A stretch of 64,000 nt of DNA from JAWRCU01 sp033542235 (GCF_033542235.1 NZ_JAWRCU010000004.1:372001-436000), one strand, 5' to 3'. Shown: positions 16,095 to 24,847, counted from the first letter of the stretch. Numbers and translations: made by a program. Notes: a model not told the origin generated them from the sequence alone.

Positions 16095-17111
16095 ATGTCC
16101 CGAATTCCCTTCCAAGCGTTACGGAGGCAGCTGTTCAAGGCCGCAACCGCAGCCGTCGTCTCTCTCGCCGCCCCGGCCTTCGCCCAGGACAAGCCTGAGG
16201 TGATCCGCATCGGCAGCACCGCGCCGGGTCATCTGAAGTTCATCCTCGCCCAGCAGAATGGCTGGTGGGAGAAGGAGTTCGCCAAGGACGGCATCAAGGT
16301 CGAGCTGCTCACCTTCAACGGTGGCTCGGAGGCGACGACTGCGCTCGCGACCGGTGCGATCGAGTTCACGTATACCGGCAACAATCCGGCCCTCCGCGTG
16401 GCCGCGTCCGGCGCCGACGTGAAGGCGATCGGCCTGTCGAGCTATGTGAAATCGGACGGATCCGAGATCGTCGTCAAGGCCGATTCGGCGCTGAAGACGC
16501 TTGGAGATCTCAAGGGCAAGAAGGTCGCCTATCTCACGGGCACGGTGCGGCATTCGCAGTTCAGCAAGGCGCTGAAGAGCGTCGGCCTGACCACAGCCGA
16601 CGTCGAAGGGCTAAACCTTGCTATCGAGGCCTCAGGCCCGGCGCTGCTCCGCGGCGACATCGACGCGATCGTCGAGAGCAGCAATACCGCCGCAAGGTTG
16701 GTCGAGACAGGACAGGCCCGTGTTCTCTACGACACCTCCACCCATCCCGAATGGAACGCGCCCTACATCATCTCGGCAAATGCTGCCTTCGCCGAGAAAT
16801 ATCCCGACCTCGTCAAGCGGCTGCTCAAGGTCGATATCGAACTTGCCCGCTGGGCCGATGCCCATCCAGAGGAGACAATCAAAATTTTCGTGGATGCGAC
16901 CAAGTCGTTGGAAGCCTCCGTCCGCAAGACCTACAGTGATGGCGTCTTCCATCAGGATCCGAAGATCACCGATGAGGCACTGACGGCGCTCAAGGGCGAA
17001 GAGGAATTCATGGCGAGCGCAGGGCTGCTCAAGGGATCGGTCGATTACGACAAATGGATCGACAAGCGCTATCTCGACGCCGCCTATGCCGAGGTCGACG
17101 CCGTGCGGTAA
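16095..17111 (+). CDS. ABC transporter substrate-binding protein (SsuA/TauA-like)
   Basis: Periplasmic binding protein, 338 aa, with a signal peptide (R-R-Q-L-F-K, Ala-rich core, A-F-A-Q near residue 32). The mature part has the pattern of aliphatic-sulfonate/nitrate receptors: G-H-L-K-F-I-L-A-Q-Q-N-G-W-W, then T-G-A-I-E-F-T-Y-T-G-N-N-P-A, and L-K-G-K-K-V-A-Y-L-T-G-T. AGGAGG lies just upstream of the ATG. It closes the flavoprotein-ferredoxin-transporter operon and should fix the substrate. The family binds sulfonates, nitrate, thiamine precursors and similar small ligands, so the identity remains open. Confidence 0.9.
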   Translation: MSRIPFQALRRQLFKAATAAVVSLAAPAFAQDKPEVIRIGSTAPGHLKFILAQQNGWWEKEFAKDGIKVELLTFNGGSEATTALATGAIEFTYTGNNPALRVAASGADVKAIGLSSYVKSDGSEIVVKADSALKTLGDLKGKKVAYLTGTVRHSQFSKALKSVGLTTADVEGLNLAIEASGPALLRGDIDAIVESSNTAARLVETGQARVLYDTSTHPEWNAPYIISANAAFAEKYPDLVKRLLKVDIELARWADAHPEETIKIFVDATKSLEASVRKTYSDGVFHQDPKITDEALTALKGEEEFMASAGLLKGSVDYDKWIDKRYLDAAYAEVDAVR

Positions 17112-17257
17112 GCCGCTACCTCCGGCGCCTCGTTGAGCGTCGCTCACCAAGCATTGAAAGATTCTCTTTTGCCCGGTAAACGCGCGTCCAGCCATTCTTC
17201 ATTCGAGTGTTCGTCGCCGTACCGCACGGCTCAAAGCTTTCAGGGACAAAAGAGACA

Positions 17258-18382
17258 ATGAGAAAAACAAAGACTTTAAGCGCGCTTGTGTCGATAAGCG
17301 GCGCGATCGTCGCTTCGCTGGCCGCTGCCACGGCGGCCCACGCCGACATCACCATCGGCGTCGTAGCGCCGCTGACCGGGCCGGTGGCAGCCTATGGCGA
17401 CCAAGTCAAGAATGGCGTCGAAGCCGCGGTCGAAAGCATCAACAAGAACGGCGGCATCGGCGGCGAGAAACTCGTCCTGAAGCTGGCTGACGACGCCGGC
17501 GACCCCAAGCAGGGCGTCTCGGCCGCCAACCAGCTGGTGGGCGAGGGGATACGCTTCGTGGTCGGCCCGGTCACCTCGGGGGTAGCGATTCCGGCCTCCG
17601 ATGTTTTCGCCGAGAACGGCGTGTTGATGATCACGCCGACGGCCACGGCGCCCGACCTGACCAAGCGTAGCCTCACCAACGTCTTCCGGACCTGTGGCCG
17701 CGATGACCAGCAGGCCGAGGTTGCGGCGCGCTACGTGCTCGAGCATATGAAGGACAAGCGCATCGCCGTCATTCATGACAACGGCACCTACGGAAAGGGC
17801 CTGGCGGACGCATTCAAGCAGGTGATCAACGGAGGCGGCGTGAGCGAAGTGCTCTACACCTCGCTCACGCCCGGCGAGAAGGACCTGTCCGCCCTCGTCA
17901 CGCGCTTGAAATCGGAGAATGCCGAAGTGATTTATTTCGGCGGCTACCATCCCGAAGGCGGTCTGCTTGCCCGCCAGCTCCATGACATCGGGGTTCATGC
18001 CCAGATCATAGGCGGCGAGGGGCTTTCCAATACCGAATACTGGGCGATCGGTAACGAAGCCGCTGCCGGAACGATCTTCACCAACGCCACCGATGTGACG
18101 AAGAGCCCGGCTTCGGCCGACTCGCTCAAGGCTCTGAAGGAAAAGGGCATCCCGCCGGAAGCCTTCACCCTCAACGCATACGCCGCGGTTGAGGTGCTGA
18201 AATACGGTATCGAGAAGGCGGGCAAGGCCGACGACGCGGAGGCGGTTGCCACGGCGCTGAAATCGGCCGACGCCATACCGACGGCCATCGGCCAGCTCAG
18301 CTACGGCGACAATGGCGATCTCACATCGCCAAGCTTCAGCCTGTTCAAATGGGAAAACGGCCAGATCGTCGGCATGGAGTAA
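17258..18382 (+). CDS. Branched-chain amino acid-type ABC substrate-binding protein (LivJ/LivK family)
   Basis: Periplasmic receptor of 374 aa with a signal peptide (M-R-K-T-K-T, core, A-H-A-D near residue 30). The mature N-terminus I-T-I-G-V-V-A-P-L-T-G-P-V-A-A-Y-G and later G-P-V-T-S-G and P-T-A-T-A-P are diagnostic of the Leu/Ile/Val-binding family. ATG 17258 puts the signal peptide at the N-terminus; an in-frame start at 17207 would not. It is monocistronic, ending at a strong terminator, with no liv permeases or ATPases nearby, so it probably works with a transporter encoded elsewhere. Confidence 0.93.
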   Translation: MRKTKTLSALVSISGAIVASLAAATAAHADITIGVVAPLTGPVAAYGDQVKNGVEAAVESINKNGGIGGEKLVLKLADDAGDPKQGVSAANQLVGEGIRFVVGPVTSGVAIPASDVFAENGVLMITPTATAPDLTKRSLTNVFRTCGRDDQQAEVAARYVLEHMKDKRIAVIHDNGTYGKGLADAFKQVINGGGVSEVLYTSLTPGEKDLSALVTRLKSENAEVIYFGGYHPEGGLLARQLHDIGVHAQIIGGEGLSNTEYWAIGNEAAAGTIFTNATDVTKSPASADSLKALKEKGIPPEAFTLNAYAAVEVLKYGIEKAGKADDAEAVATALKSADAIPTAIGQLSYGDNGDLTSPSFSLFKWENGQIVGME

Positions 18383-18408
18383 TACAGGTCCGCCCCGATC
18401 TGATGCGA

Positions 18409-18438
18409 GAAGCCCGCCTGAGCGCGGGCTTCTTTTTT
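18409..18438 (+). terminator. Rho-independent terminator of the LivJ-like gene
   Basis: Perfect 9-bp stem GAAGCCCGC (18409-18417) / GCGGGCTTC (18424-18432), 6-base loop, then six T residues (18433-18438). It starts 26 bases past the stop codon. The clearest intrinsic terminator in the window. Confidence 0.92.
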
Positions 18439-18460
18439 CGGGAAAACCCCTAATCTTAAT

Positions 18461-18910
18461 CTAGAGGCCGGAATAGTAGTCCTTCCATCGTGCACTGAGC
18501 TCGTCCTCGGTCGCGCCGAGATCGTAGGCGGGGGTAGTGACCACGGCCGCCGAGCGGACCTCGACCTCGATGAAATTCCTGATGAGCTCCGCCAGTTCGC
18601 CCCATCGATCGAAATGATGCCTGAGTGCGGCGAACTCGGACGATCCCTTTGTGATCACCATTGCCGTTCCCTTGATCCGGACCGCCTTGCGGATGAAGAT
18701 GTCGAGGAAATTGATCTCGATCGAGGGATTGGCGCGGATGTTGCGCAACGTTCCGGGAGAACGAATCTCGCCGAACAGGATGCGGTCATCGTCGAGCGCG
18801 ACCATGGTGCCCTTGGGCGACAGGTTTGGCGTTCCATCGGCATTGACTGTGGCGACAAAGCCGATGCTGTGCCGCGCCACGATCCCCTTCATCTCTTCGG
18901 TCAGAAGCAT
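18461..18910 (-). CDS. Pyridoxamine 5'-phosphate oxidase-like FMN-binding protein
   Basis: 149-aa split-barrel protein. The N-terminal pattern G-F-V-A-T-V-N-A-D-G-T-P-N-L-S-P-K-G is characteristic of PNPOx-like flavin proteins, and I-R-S-P-G-T-L-R-N-I-R-A-N-P follows where FMN phosphate is usually held. Members bind FMN, F420 or haem and mostly have unknown substrates. It is transcribed convergently with the LivJ-like gene and lies 52 bases downstream of the LysE-type exporter gene, possibly in the same transcript. Confidence 0.85.
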   Translation of the reverse strand: MLLTEEMKGIVARHSIGFVATVNADGTPNLSPKGTMVALDDDRILFGEIRSPGTLRNIRANPSIEINFLDIFIRKAVRIKGTAMVITKGSSEFAALRHHFDRWGELAELIRNFIEVEVRSAAVVTTPAYDLGATEDELSARWKDYYSGL

Positions 18911-18962
18911 CTCTCCGGCTCCTCTGTGCCAATGTTACTGATCGCATGAAGCGCCTTCCGCC

Positions 18963-19559
18963 TCAAAGCCAGATCGGAACGGTCGAAAGCGCAAGAAGGA
19001 CACCCAGGACGAGATTGAGCACGCGCCACTGCCGATCGGTGCGCAGCCGGCGGGCAAGCGCCGAACCGCCCAGGCACCAGAGCGACAGAGACGCGACGGC
19101 CGAGATGCCGAACACTGCCCCGACCACGGCGGCCAATCGAACCGGCGAAGCGGCCAGACCGGAATAGGACGCGGCAGCGCTCAACGTCGTTGCCCATGCT
19201 TTGGGGTTGAGCAGCAGCAGAAGAAGGCCGGTGAGGAAGCCCATTGGCTTCGTCGACCGCTTGCCGTCGAGAACGGGCGGACCGCCATGCCCGACCTTCC
19301 AGGCCAGCCAAAGCAGGTACACAGTGCCGACAAGGCGCATCGCCAGCCGCAGGGCGGGCGCAGCCGCAATCAGCGCGGCAAGGCCGCCACCGGCAGCGGC
19401 AGCGAGCGAGGCAAGCCCGACGACGATGCCGGCGATCAGCGGAATGCTACGCCTGAAGCCGAACTGGAGGCCGGACGCGGTCGCCAAGGTCGTCGCACCG
19501 CCGGGTGTGATAGTGGTAACGGCTGTAAACAGGAGCAGCGACAGAAGAAGGGCGCTCAC
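18963..19559 (-). CDS. LysE-family amino acid/metabolite exporter
   Basis: Inner-membrane exporter of 198 aa with about six hydrophobic helices. The N-terminal signature T-T-I-T-P-G-G-A-T corresponds to the family's conserved T-P-G-P region after helix one, and L-L-L-N-P-K-A-W matches the conserved N-P-K loop. The GTG start at 19559 is set by the frame beginning with the first helix and overlaps the stop of the small upstream gene (GTGA), implying coupling. Exported substrate unknown. Confidence 0.88.
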   Translation of the reverse strand: MSALLLSLLLFTAVTTITPGGATTLATASGLQFGFRRSIPLIAGIVVGLASLAAAAGGGLAALIAAAPALRLAMRLVGTVYLLWLAWKVGHGGPPVLDGKRSTKPMGFLTGLLLLLLNPKAWATTLSAAASYSGLAASPVRLAAVVGAVFGISAVASLSLWCLGGSALARRLRTDRQWRVLNLVLGVLLALSTVPIWL

Positions 19560-19681
19560 GCGGCGCTCCCATGGGCATCGACGGAAGGTTTGGCGGGGGC
19601 CGGCTGACTTTCTATGAGTCGCGCCAGGCGCGATATGCCTTCGCGGATCATCTCCTGCGATCGGAGCGAATAATTGATCAT
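19556..19681 (-). CDS. Small hypothetical protein (41 aa)
   Basis: A short frame, M-I-N-Y-S-L-R-S-Q-E-M-I-R-E-G-I-S-R-L-A followed by a Pro/Ala-rich tail, sits between the isomerase and LysE genes. It has a Shine-Dalgarno-like GGGGGGACAGG immediately upstream, and its TGA overlaps the GTG of the exporter. The first 27 residues could form an amphipathic helix. No family recognised. It may be a real small protein or a leader coupling translation of the exporter. Confidence 0.42.
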   Translation of the reverse strand: MINYSLRSQEMIREGISRLARLIESQPAPAKPSVDAHGSAA

Positions 19682-19707
19682 CCTGTCCCCCCGGTGAAAG
19701 CAGCAGC

Positions 19708-20319
19708 TCACCAGCCGCCGCGCGACAGCCAAATTTCGAGCATCGGCAGGCGGTCCGAACCCCAGAACGGCTCCCCATCCACGATGAAGAACGGCGAGCC
19801 GAAGACCCCCTTGCCGATAGCTTCGTCGGTGCGGGCACGCAGCGCGTCCTTGTATCTCTGGTCCGAGGCGGACCGAACGAGCGCCGGCGCGTCGAACCCG
19901 ACTGAGGCACCCAGCGTGGCCGCAACGCCGGCATCCGTGATGTCCAGGCCTTTCGCATAGAGGCCGTCGAACAGGCCGAGCGCGAACTTGGGCGCCGCCT
20001 CCGGGTTCATCTGCTCGGCAGCGTAGAACATGCGGGCCGGCACGAGCGACACGATCGGGAACTTCGGCGGCAACGTGTAAGGAACGCCGCGCAAGCGCGC
20101 CAAGCGCTCCCAGTCGCGAAACGCATAGTCGCCGCGCAGTGACTGGTCGGGCAGCGGCGCCATTTTGGTGAGCTTGAAAACCACGCCGAGCAGGAACGGA
20201 CGCCACGCCACCGACCGGCCGTGGCGGCGCGCCAGCTCCTCGATCTCCAGGGCTGCAAAGTAGGCATAGGGAGAACTGAATTCGAACCAGAACTCGATCG
20301 GTCCGCTCGTGCCGGTCAT
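19708..20319 (-). CDS. 2-hydroxychromene-2-carboxylate isomerase/DsbA family protein
   Basis: Thioredoxin-fold, GST-kappa-like protein of 203 aa. It begins I-E-F-W-F-E-F-S-S-P-Y-A-Y-F-A, where Ser replaces the DsbA Cys pair, and has the cis-Pro motif G-V-F-G-S-P-F-F and the end W-G-S-D-R-L-P-M-L. These are diagnostic of 2-hydroxychromene-2-carboxylate isomerases, glutathione-dependent enzymes of naphthalene-type degradation. Many genomic members lack an aromatic pathway nearby, as here, so the true substrate may differ. First gene of a minus-strand set with the small protein and LysE exporter. Confidence 0.88.
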   Translation of the reverse strand: MTGTSGPIEFWFEFSSPYAYFAALEIEELARRHGRSVAWRPFLLGVVFKLTKMAPLPDQSLRGDYAFRDWERLARLRGVPYTLPPKFPIVSLVPARMFYAAEQMNPEAAPKFALGLFDGLYAKGLDITDAGVAATLGASVGFDAPALVRSASDQRYKDALRARTDEAIGKGVFGSPFFIVDGEPFWGSDRLPMLEIWLSRGGW

Positions 20320-20704
20320 GGATTTAACCTGCGATGGAACCCGTGGCTATGCCGGAGTGCCGCGGTGTTCGCGCAGCCGCCGCCGCATCCGGCAAATACG
20401 GACTGCAATGCGAAAAGCTGTCCGGCTGGTTCCATCTTCGGCCGACCATTCCAACGATCAATCGTGTGGTTTTTGCTGATAACAAGTGATTGATCCTAAG
20501 CCATTGTGAGGCGCCTTGCTGACTAGGGAGGACCGGCCGAGCCAGGCAAGCGAACTTTCCTCAACTGATCATCAGCAGCGCTCATCCGCCTCCCTCCCAT
20601 TACGCGTAAGGGATGAAAGCAAGTCGCCGACAGGTGAGCTCTTCTCGCACGCCCCCAGCTGTTCGTTGGCCTAGACTGGATCAGCCACAGCATTGGAGCC
20701 GATC
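20320..20704. other. Intergenic region between divergent isomerase and MFS genes
   Basis: 385 bp with no credible gene on either strand; it must hold the divergent promoters. The one structured element I see is an inverted pair GATCAATC (20456-20463) and GATTGATC (20488-20495) in a relatively AT-rich patch, which could be a regulator site. Confidence 0.5.
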
Positions 20705-21973
20705 ATGACAACGATGCTCACCCCAAATTCGGGCACCGTCAAGCAAGACGGATCGGCACCTTCGCCGCTCGTCGCCATCGTGGTTGCCGGCATGGTGCTT
20801 TCACTTTGCATGGGGCTCAGGCAAAGCCTTGGCCTGTTTCTCCAGCCGATCCGTGCCGATCTCGGCGTTTCGGCGAGCGCATTCGGGTTCGCGCTGGCGC
20901 TGCAGAACCTGGTGTGGGGCTTGGCTCAGCCGGTCGTCGGCGTGTGCGGCGACCGCTACGGCCCGCGCCCGGTCCTGATCGCCTGCGCGGCCATATACGC
21001 GTCGGGACTCGTCCTGATGGCCTGGGGTGGGCCGCTCATCGGCCTCAACATCGGTGCGGGCGTGCTTGCAGGAATCGGTATTGCCGGCTGCGGATTCGGC
21101 GTCGTGCTGGGTGCCGTCTCCCGGGCCGTGCCGCCTGAAAAACGCGTGCAGGCGGTCGGCATCGTCTCGGCGGCGGGCTCGGTGGCAACCCTGCTGATTG
21201 CTCCCATCGGCCAGGCGGTGATCGAGGCGCGCGGCTGGCAAGCGGCCGCGCTTGTCTTCGCCGCTGCTGCGGCTGCCATCGGCCTGGTTGCATGCTTCAT
21301 CGGCAGGCCGCCGGCGAAGCTCGAACGGAGCGAAGCCGCGCCGAATACCAGTGCGGCCATAGGCACGGCCATTCGCCATCCGGGCTTCGTGGCAATGACG
21401 CTCGCCTTCTTCGCTTGCGGCTTCCAGCTTCAATACATCACAGTTCACTTGCCGACCTATCTCGGCATTTGCGGGGTCTCTACGGAGATCAGCGCTCTGG
21501 CGCTCGGCGTGATAGGCATCGCCAATGCCATCGGTTCCTACGTGACTGGCCAGCTCGGCGCCCGCTACAGCCCGAAGCGGCTGCTGGCCGTCATCTACCT
21601 GCTGCGTACCTTGACCATCATTGCCTTCGTGGCACTGCCCGTGACTGCGTTTTCTGCGCTCGCCTTCGCCGCCGTCATGGGATTCCTCTGGCTGGGTGTC
21701 GTTCCCCTGGTCTCGGGTCTGGTCTCCCGAATGTTCGGCCTGCAGCATTTCAACACGCTGTTCGGCGTCGCATTCTTCAGCCACCAGGTCGGCGGCTTTG
21801 CAGGCGCCTGGCTCGGCGGTGTCAGCTATGACCTGACCGCGTCATATGCGACAGCCTGGATCTCGATGGTCGTGATCGGGTTCTGCGCGTTCCTCCTGCA
21901 GTGGTCGATGGATGATCGCGATGGCGCGAGTTCCCGATCCGTCAGCGGCGCGCTCGCGAGCGGCATGGGTTGA
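20705..21973 (+). CDS. MFS transporter
   Basis: Major facilitator, 422 aa, about 12 hydrophobic helices in two halves. The loop between helices 2 and 3 reads G-V-C-G-D-R-Y-G-P-R-P, the standard MFS motif A, and a weaker copy (G-Q-L-G-A-R-Y-S-P-K-R) occurs in the second half, which supports the fold. ATG 20705 has GGAG six bases upstream. Substrate unknown. The stop lies inside the end of the convergent DUF1127 gene (32-bp overlap). Confidence 0.9.
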   Translation: MTTMLTPNSGTVKQDGSAPSPLVAIVVAGMVLSLCMGLRQSLGLFLQPIRADLGVSASAFGFALALQNLVWGLAQPVVGVCGDRYGPRPVLIACAAIYASGLVLMAWGGPLIGLNIGAGVLAGIGIAGCGFGVVLGAVSRAVPPEKRVQAVGIVSAAGSVATLLIAPIGQAVIEARGWQAAALVFAAAAAAIGLVACFIGRPPAKLERSEAAPNTSAAIGTAIRHPGFVAMTLAFFACGFQLQYITVHLPTYLGICGVSTEISALALGVIGIANAIGSYVTGQLGARYSPKRLLAVIYLLRTLTIIAFVALPVTAFSALAFAAVMGFLWLGVVPLVSGLVSRMFGLQHFNTLFGVAFFSHQVGGFAGAWLGGVSYDLTASYATAWISMVVIGFCAFLLQWSMDDRDGASSRSVSGALASGMG

Positions 21974-22223
21974 GCGACTCGGCGGTCTGCCCGGCTACCG
22001 TTGCAAGAGCCGCCGAAGGGTCCTTGTGGAGCGGAAGCATCAACGCACGCCTGAGGTCGGAGGGTGACAAGCCGATATCACACAGCTCGTGCGCCTCCTT
22101 CTCCAGCAGTTTCTTCACTCTGTAGCGGTTCAAGATCGCGCGAAACAGGCGATGCAACGTGCTGAGTTCTTTCTTCGACGCCGGCGTCCATCCGTTCGGA
22201 ACACACCGTGCAGCCTTCGCCAT
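21942..22223 (-). CDS. DUF1127 domain protein
   Basis: 93 aa. The central segment R-V-K-K-L-L-E-K-E-A-H-E-L-C-D-I-G-L-S-P-S-D-L matches the DUF1127 (YjiS-like) pattern, in which an Arg-rich helix precedes a D-I-G-L motif. Small DUF1127 proteins in alphaproteobacteria bind RNA and affect phosphate and carbon metabolism; whether this longer, Cys-containing one does so is unknown. It is divergent from the LysR gene, overlaps the MFS 3' end convergently and may be under control of that LysR. Confidence 0.8.
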   Translation of the reverse strand: MAKAARCVPNGWTPASKKELSTLHRLFRAILNRYRVKKLLEKEAHELCDIGLSPSDLRRALMLPLHKDPSAALATVAGQTAESLNPCRSRARR

Positions 22224-22453
22224 CTGGGGACTCCCTGACCGAATCCTTTGAGGAGCAGGGAATCGGCAGCCGAGCGCCGGCGCAAACGACTCTTCCTTGT
22301 GGGCGCGTGAACGAGGTTCAATCAGCCTCGCCGGGGAATGTCAGCTTGATCGTGTCAGATACAATATCGCAATTGACTTGCATGCATCCCATTGAACAGA
22401 TTTCGGGAAGTCTGCCGTATCAAGCAGGTTGGGAATTACGAAGGTTCGGTCTG

Positions 22454-23431
22454 ATGGGGTTCAGGCTTCCGCCGATGAACACGCTACGCCTGTTCGAGGC
22501 CGCGGCACGGCTCGGCAGTTTCAAGCAAGCGGCCGAGGAGGTCCACGTCACGCCGAGCGCGATCAGCCATGGGTTGCGAACGCTGGAGCACTGGCTGGGC
22601 GCGGAACTGTTCCACCGGGATACGCGGGGGCTCACGCTGACGCAGGCCGGGCAAGACTACGCGGTGGAGGTCAATCGAGCGCTGACGATCCTTGCCAGCG
22701 CGACGGAGAGCTTTCCCGGACGCAAGGCGACCGGATCTTTATCGGTCAGCGTGGCGCCGACATTCGCCAATCGCTGGCTGCTTCCACGATTGCCGAAGTT
22801 CACCGAACGCTACCCTGACATTTCCATCACGATCGATACGGCGCGCCGGCATGTCGATTTCCTGACCGAGGGCTTCGATCTCGCCATACGCATGAGTTCC
22901 GCGCCGCGCTCGAGCGAGGCATGGACCGAACTGGTCGCGGAGGCGTTCGTGCCGGTCTGTTCACCGCAACTGCTGCGCAAGGCAGGCTGCGATGACGAGA
23001 TCGCGTTTCTACAGCGCATGCCACTGATCCACGTGACCGCGGCAGGGGAGGACTGGGCCGCCTGGTTCCAGGCAAAGGGTCTGCCGGCCACGACGGGTGG
23101 CCGCGCCATCAAGGTCGACACGATCCAGCTTGCCGCGGAGGCAGCGATACAGGGTCTTGGCGTGGCGGTCGGACGCAAACCAGTGATGGACGGCTATATT
23201 AGGGATGGCGACCTGACCGAGATTGCCGGACCACCGATACCGGTGACGACACGTTACTGGCTGGTTGGAACGCACAAGTCCTTTGACCGCCCCGAGATCA
23301 AGCTTTTCCGGACATGGATTCTGCAGGAGCTCGGTGCGCCGTCCGAGCGCTCTCCCAATGCCTTCGCCGTCGCACCATCAGCGCAAGGAACGCGCGCGGG
23401 GCCTGATTTGGCTACCCACGGTCAGGCGTAG
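22454..23431 (+). CDS. LysR-family transcriptional regulator (GcvA-like)
   Basis: 325 aa. The N-terminal winged helix reads M-N-T-L-R-L-F-E-A-A-A-R-L-G-S-F, then A-A-E-E-V-H-V-T-P-S-A-I-S-H, typical of the GcvA/AmpR branch. The C-terminal effector domain (about residues 95-300) is complete, and the last 25 residues form a non-conserved tail. I chose ATG 22454 (M-G-F-R-L-P-P-M-N); ATG 22475 is also possible, and longer frames upstream run into the regulatory region. The ligand and target are unknown; the divergent DUF1127 gene is the first candidate target. Confidence 0.9.
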   Translation: MGFRLPPMNTLRLFEAAARLGSFKQAAEEVHVTPSAISHGLRTLEHWLGAELFHRDTRGLTLTQAGQDYAVEVNRALTILASATESFPGRKATGSLSVSVAPTFANRWLLPRLPKFTERYPDISITIDTARRHVDFLTEGFDLAIRMSSAPRSSEAWTELVAEAFVPVCSPQLLRKAGCDDEIAFLQRMPLIHVTAAGEDWAAWFQAKGLPATTGGRAIKVDTIQLAAEAAIQGLGVAVGRKPVMDGYIRDGDLTEIAGPPIPVTTRYWLVGTHKSFDRPEIKLFRTWILQELGAPSERSPNAFAVAPSAQGTRAGPDLATHGQA

Positions 23432-23594
23432 AGCATTCTATTTTTAGCTTGGCACAGGTGTAATGCCGCAAAGCTATCTGGAATGGCGGAGGGGATCACC
23501 AGCGACTAAAGTTTGACGGTTGGTGCTGCCCCTTCTGCCTGCCGGCATCTCTCCCCGTGGATGAGACGCCTGCGTTGACCCAAAGCAGAACGTT

Positions 23595-24140
23595 CTAATA
23601 CCGCCTCATGACATCGGCATGTCGCGGCTCGCCGGCGCACCAGGAAAGCTCGATCAACGTCGGATCGCGGCCGACGCAGCGAAAACCCATGGTCGAGGCG
23701 AGGCGGAGCATTGCCGTGTTGTCCGGCAGAACGAAACCGGTGAGGCGGCGAACCCTGCTGTGCTCGGCCCAACACACCACATGGGCCAGCATTGCCGAAC
23801 CCAGGCCACGCCGCTTGAGATCGGAGCGGACGATCAGTGCGACCTCTGCCGCATCCGTGCTGAGGCACTCAACATTGGCGATGGCCAGAATGTTCTGTGT
23901 GCCGTCGACTGCAGCGAATGCCAGGCTGCAATCCGCTCCCTTCCTGCGTGGAAGCAGGTAGGCGCCGGACGAGCGCGGCGCCCCAAAGCGATAATGGATA
24001 TCGTCGCGATCGAGCCGTCGGAAGAACGCTTCGCAGGCCCGCTCCTCGGTGGCATGCAACTCACGGATGTGGATGGTGCCGGACGTCGTATGAGCCGGCG
24101 CTCGAAAATGCATATCTGAAGCGGATGAAGCCGCGACCAT
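23595..24140 (-). CDS. GNAT family N-acetyltransferase
   Basis: About 181 aa. The acetyl-CoA binding motif is seen in V-R-S-D-L-K-R-R-G-L-G-S-A-M-L, and the C-terminal part T-G-F-V-L-P-D-N-T-A-M-L-R-L-A-S-T-M-G-F is the usual GNAT motif B region. The N-terminal F-F-R-R-L-D-R-D-D-I-H-Y-R-F recalls the GNAT domain of Pat-type protein acetyltransferases, but no nucleotide-binding domain is attached. ATG 24140 has AGGA close upstream; ATG 24113 is an alternative. It is divergent from the ECF42 operon. Confidence 0.85.
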   Translation of the reverse strand: MVAASSASDMHFRAPAHTTSGTIHIRELHATEERACEAFFRRLDRDDIHYRFGAPRSSGAYLLPRRKGADCSLAFAAVDGTQNILAIANVECLSTDAAEVALIVRSDLKRRGLGSAMLAHVVCWAEHSRVRRLTGFVLPDNTAMLRLASTMGFRCVGRDPTLIELSWCAGEPRHADVMRRY

Positions 24141-24291
24141 TTTCCTGAACACGATGATATTCGGCGGGCGAAGGGGGCGGGACGACGCCCTTCGGCAATT
24201 GCGACCCAATTGCCGGGTGCGACAAGCGAAAGCTTCTCACGCGCCGCCGAAAGACAGTCTCTTCGAAAATTCGTCACGGGCGAGGCATCCT

Positions 24292-24319
24292 TGTCGTATT
24301 GGGTCACGCGCCAATCGTC
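24292..24319 (+). promoter_or_regulatory. Predicted ECF42-type promoter of the VOC-DGPF-sigma operon
   Basis: TGTCGT at 24292-24297 (-35 like) and CGTC at 24316-24319 (-10 like), spaced by 18 bases, lie 33 bases before the first ATG. The motif agrees, apart from the last -35 base, with the TGTCGA / CGTC elements I recall for ECF42 sigma factors. An ECF42-like sigma is encoded by the third gene, so the operon is likely autoregulated. Confidence 0.6.
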
Positions 24320-24352
24320 TTAGGGATAGGAGCAGCTCAAAGGAGGTTCCCC

Positions 24353-24847
24353 ATGCCTGCTACGACACCGAAGACGAAGCCCAATCCGATCCCTGACAGA
24401 TACCGCCGCGTCACGCCCTGCCTGATCGTTGGCGGCGGCGACAAGGCGCTGAGCTTTTACGCGCAAGTGTTCGGCGCGACCGAACGCATGCGTTTCCCCG
24501 GTCCTGACGGGACGATCGCCCATGCCGAGATCCAGATCGGAGACTCGGTAATCATGGTCGAGGATGAAGCACCGATGAGGGGCACGAAGGCGCCACCTGC
24601 CGGCGGTGTTGCAGGCTCACCATTCTTCCTTTTCATTTACGTTGAGAACGTAGACGAGGTCGCAGCGCAAGCCGTGAAGCTCGGTGCAACACTCATGCGC
24701 CCCCCTCAAAATCAGTTTTATGGCGACCGCGATGCTTACATCATGGATCCCTTCGGTCACGGGTGGGTGATCGCGACGCATGTCGAGGATCTGGAGCCGG
24801 AGGAAATGAGCCGACGTGTGGCAGAGCTGCAAGGAGGTGTCGCATGA
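24353..24847 (+). CDS. VOC family (glyoxalase/PhnB-like) protein
   Basis: 164 aa. It contains V-T-P-C-L-I-V-G-G-G-D-K-A-L-S-F-Y at the first strand-helix, an A-E-I-Q-I-G-D-S pattern and the end D-P-F-G-H-G-W, all typical of PhnB-like vicinal-oxygen-chelate proteins. The His and Glu residues that bind metal in glyoxalases are only partly recognisable. An excellent ribosome site (AAAGGAGG, 24340-24347) fixes the start. First gene of a three-gene operon with a DGPF protein and an ECF sigma; the three are joined by ATGA overlaps. Confidence 0.9.
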   Translation: MPATTPKTKPNPIPDRYRRVTPCLIVGGGDKALSFYAQVFGATERMRFPGPDGTIAHAEIQIGDSVIMVEDEAPMRGTKAPPAGGVAGSPFFLFIYVENVDEVAAQAVKLGATLMRPPQNQFYGDRDAYIMDPFGHGWVIATHVEDLEPEEMSRRVAELQGGVA

